A stretch of DNA of 49,243 nucleotides from an uncultured Candidatus Pelagibacter sp. Its GTDB lineage: Bacteria; Pseudomonadota; Alphaproteobacteria; Pelagibacterales; Pelagibacteraceae. Positions 49,126-49,243 of this stretch are shown piece by piece. Below the pieces are notes generated by a model. The model did not search any database. It had not been told where the DNA came from and worked only from the letters and a program-made list of their open reading frames with translations. Each line of letters opens with the position of its first letter. Position 1 is the stretch's first letter. A program made the position numbers and the translations under genes. The stretch spans positions 1 to 49,243 of the forward strand of contig CAJQRS010000017.1 in assembly GCA_905612375.1 (NCBI GenBank), in the 5' to 3' direction.

Positions 49126-49166
49126 GATATCAAAAAACGCTATTTTACTTGTAAATTGAGTTAATA

Positions 49167-49200
49167 TTTTGTAAATTTAAATTTACAAAATTTACAAAAA
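49167..49200. promoter_or_regulatory. Perfect 24-bp palindrome plus direct repeat, second operator
   Basis: TTTTGTAAATTT followed by its exact reverse complement makes a perfect 24-bp palindrome (49167-49190), extended by a further TTTACAAAAA copy to 49200. It carries the same TTTACAAA unit as the operator at 49108. It lies immediately before the divergent gene at 49212, consistent with autoregulation by that gene's product. Confidence 0.65.
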
Positions 49201-49211
49201 AGAGATAAAAA

Positions 49212-49243
49212 GTGAGCATAAACGCTAAAATTGGAAATAAAAT
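49212..49243 (+). CDS. Start of a divergent gene, possibly a RamB/ScfR-like regulator (partial)
   Basis: Only about ten codons are visible (VSINAKIGNK, with a GTG start and an AGAGA ribosome site 7 nt upstream) before the window ends. The beginning looks like the N-terminus of XRE-type regulators, where a short basic/glycine segment precedes the first helix. A RamB/ScfR-type regulator beside aceA is a common arrangement. The operator cluster upstream supports this, but the sequence seen is too short for a firm call. Confidence 0.35.
   Translation, partial: MSINAKIGNK

Overview
The window reads as a chromosomal segment of a SAR11-type marine alphaproteobacterium ('Candidatus Pelagibacter' lineage). 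The evidence is the very AT-rich composition, tightly packed genes with 1-40 bp overlaps, and a lysine/asparagine/isoleucine-rich proteome. Gene blocks known from that group are also present: aprBA with aprM, xsc/suyAB, a TPP-riboswitch-controlled symporter with tenA, fbp iron uptake, amtB and aceA. No rRNA, CRISPR array, transposase, integrase or complete mobile element was seen. The only intact RNA gene is one tRNA-Met(CAU).

Layout. 0-2.7 kb: the end of a surface-polysaccharide region (partial glycosyltransferase, rfbB-rfbA-rfbC). 2.7-6.4 kb: a small variable island beside tRNA-Met. It holds a secreted Ala-rich protein of unknown function, a duplicated tRNA promoter with a truncated tRNA, short GTGTGCC direct repeats, two unknown membrane proteins and a cytochrome c. 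6.5-17.7 kb: a sulfonate/sulfite module, interrupted by a UDP-glucuronate epimerase. Xsc and SuyAB release sulfite from sulfoacetaldehyde and sulfolactate, AprBA-AprM oxidises sulfite to APS, and YeiH-type and TauE/SafE-type permeases are candidate sulfur-oxyanion exporters. Two uncharacterised small proteins sit in the apr-tauE operon. 17.7-23.0 kb: a compact minus-strand run of HIT protein, pabC-pabA-pabB, an MFS transporter and metC. 23.0-29.6 kb: housekeeping and small genes (a 27-aa very basic protein, mnmA, a DUF3553 protein, cysQ, recX, an ABA4-like protein, a DsbA-fold isomerase, rhodanese, a glycosyltransferase and a nuclease-fold protein). 29.7-34.4 kb: amtB, HU, rseP and a YadGH-type ABC exporter. 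34.5-36.8 kb: thiamine-precursor uptake and salvage (TPP riboswitch, thiV, tenA). 36.8-42.5 kb: an unknown protein, an ADP-ribosylglycohydrolase-family protein, persulfide dioxygenase-rhodanese with DUF4396 and a small membrane protein, a thioredoxin-like protein, EamA and AzlCD. 42.5-47.2 kb: an iron operon (fbpA, a 61-aa Cys protein, a peroxiredoxin, fbpB, fbpC) with a Fur-like palindrome and two internal RNA hairpins. 47.2-49.2 kb: an unknown membrane protein, isocitrate lyase, a 53-aa acidic protein, and the start of a divergent gene across TTTACAAA-type operator repeats that resemble RamB/ScfR sites.

Theme. Sulfur is the recurrent thread: sulfonate lysis, sulfite oxidation and export, persulfide oxidation, rhodaneses, CysQ and MetC. 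The parts most worth follow-up are the unknown small genes of the apr-tauE operon, the tRNA-promoter duplication that may drive a secreted protein, the structured RNAs around the peroxiredoxin gene, and the operator cluster at the right edge.
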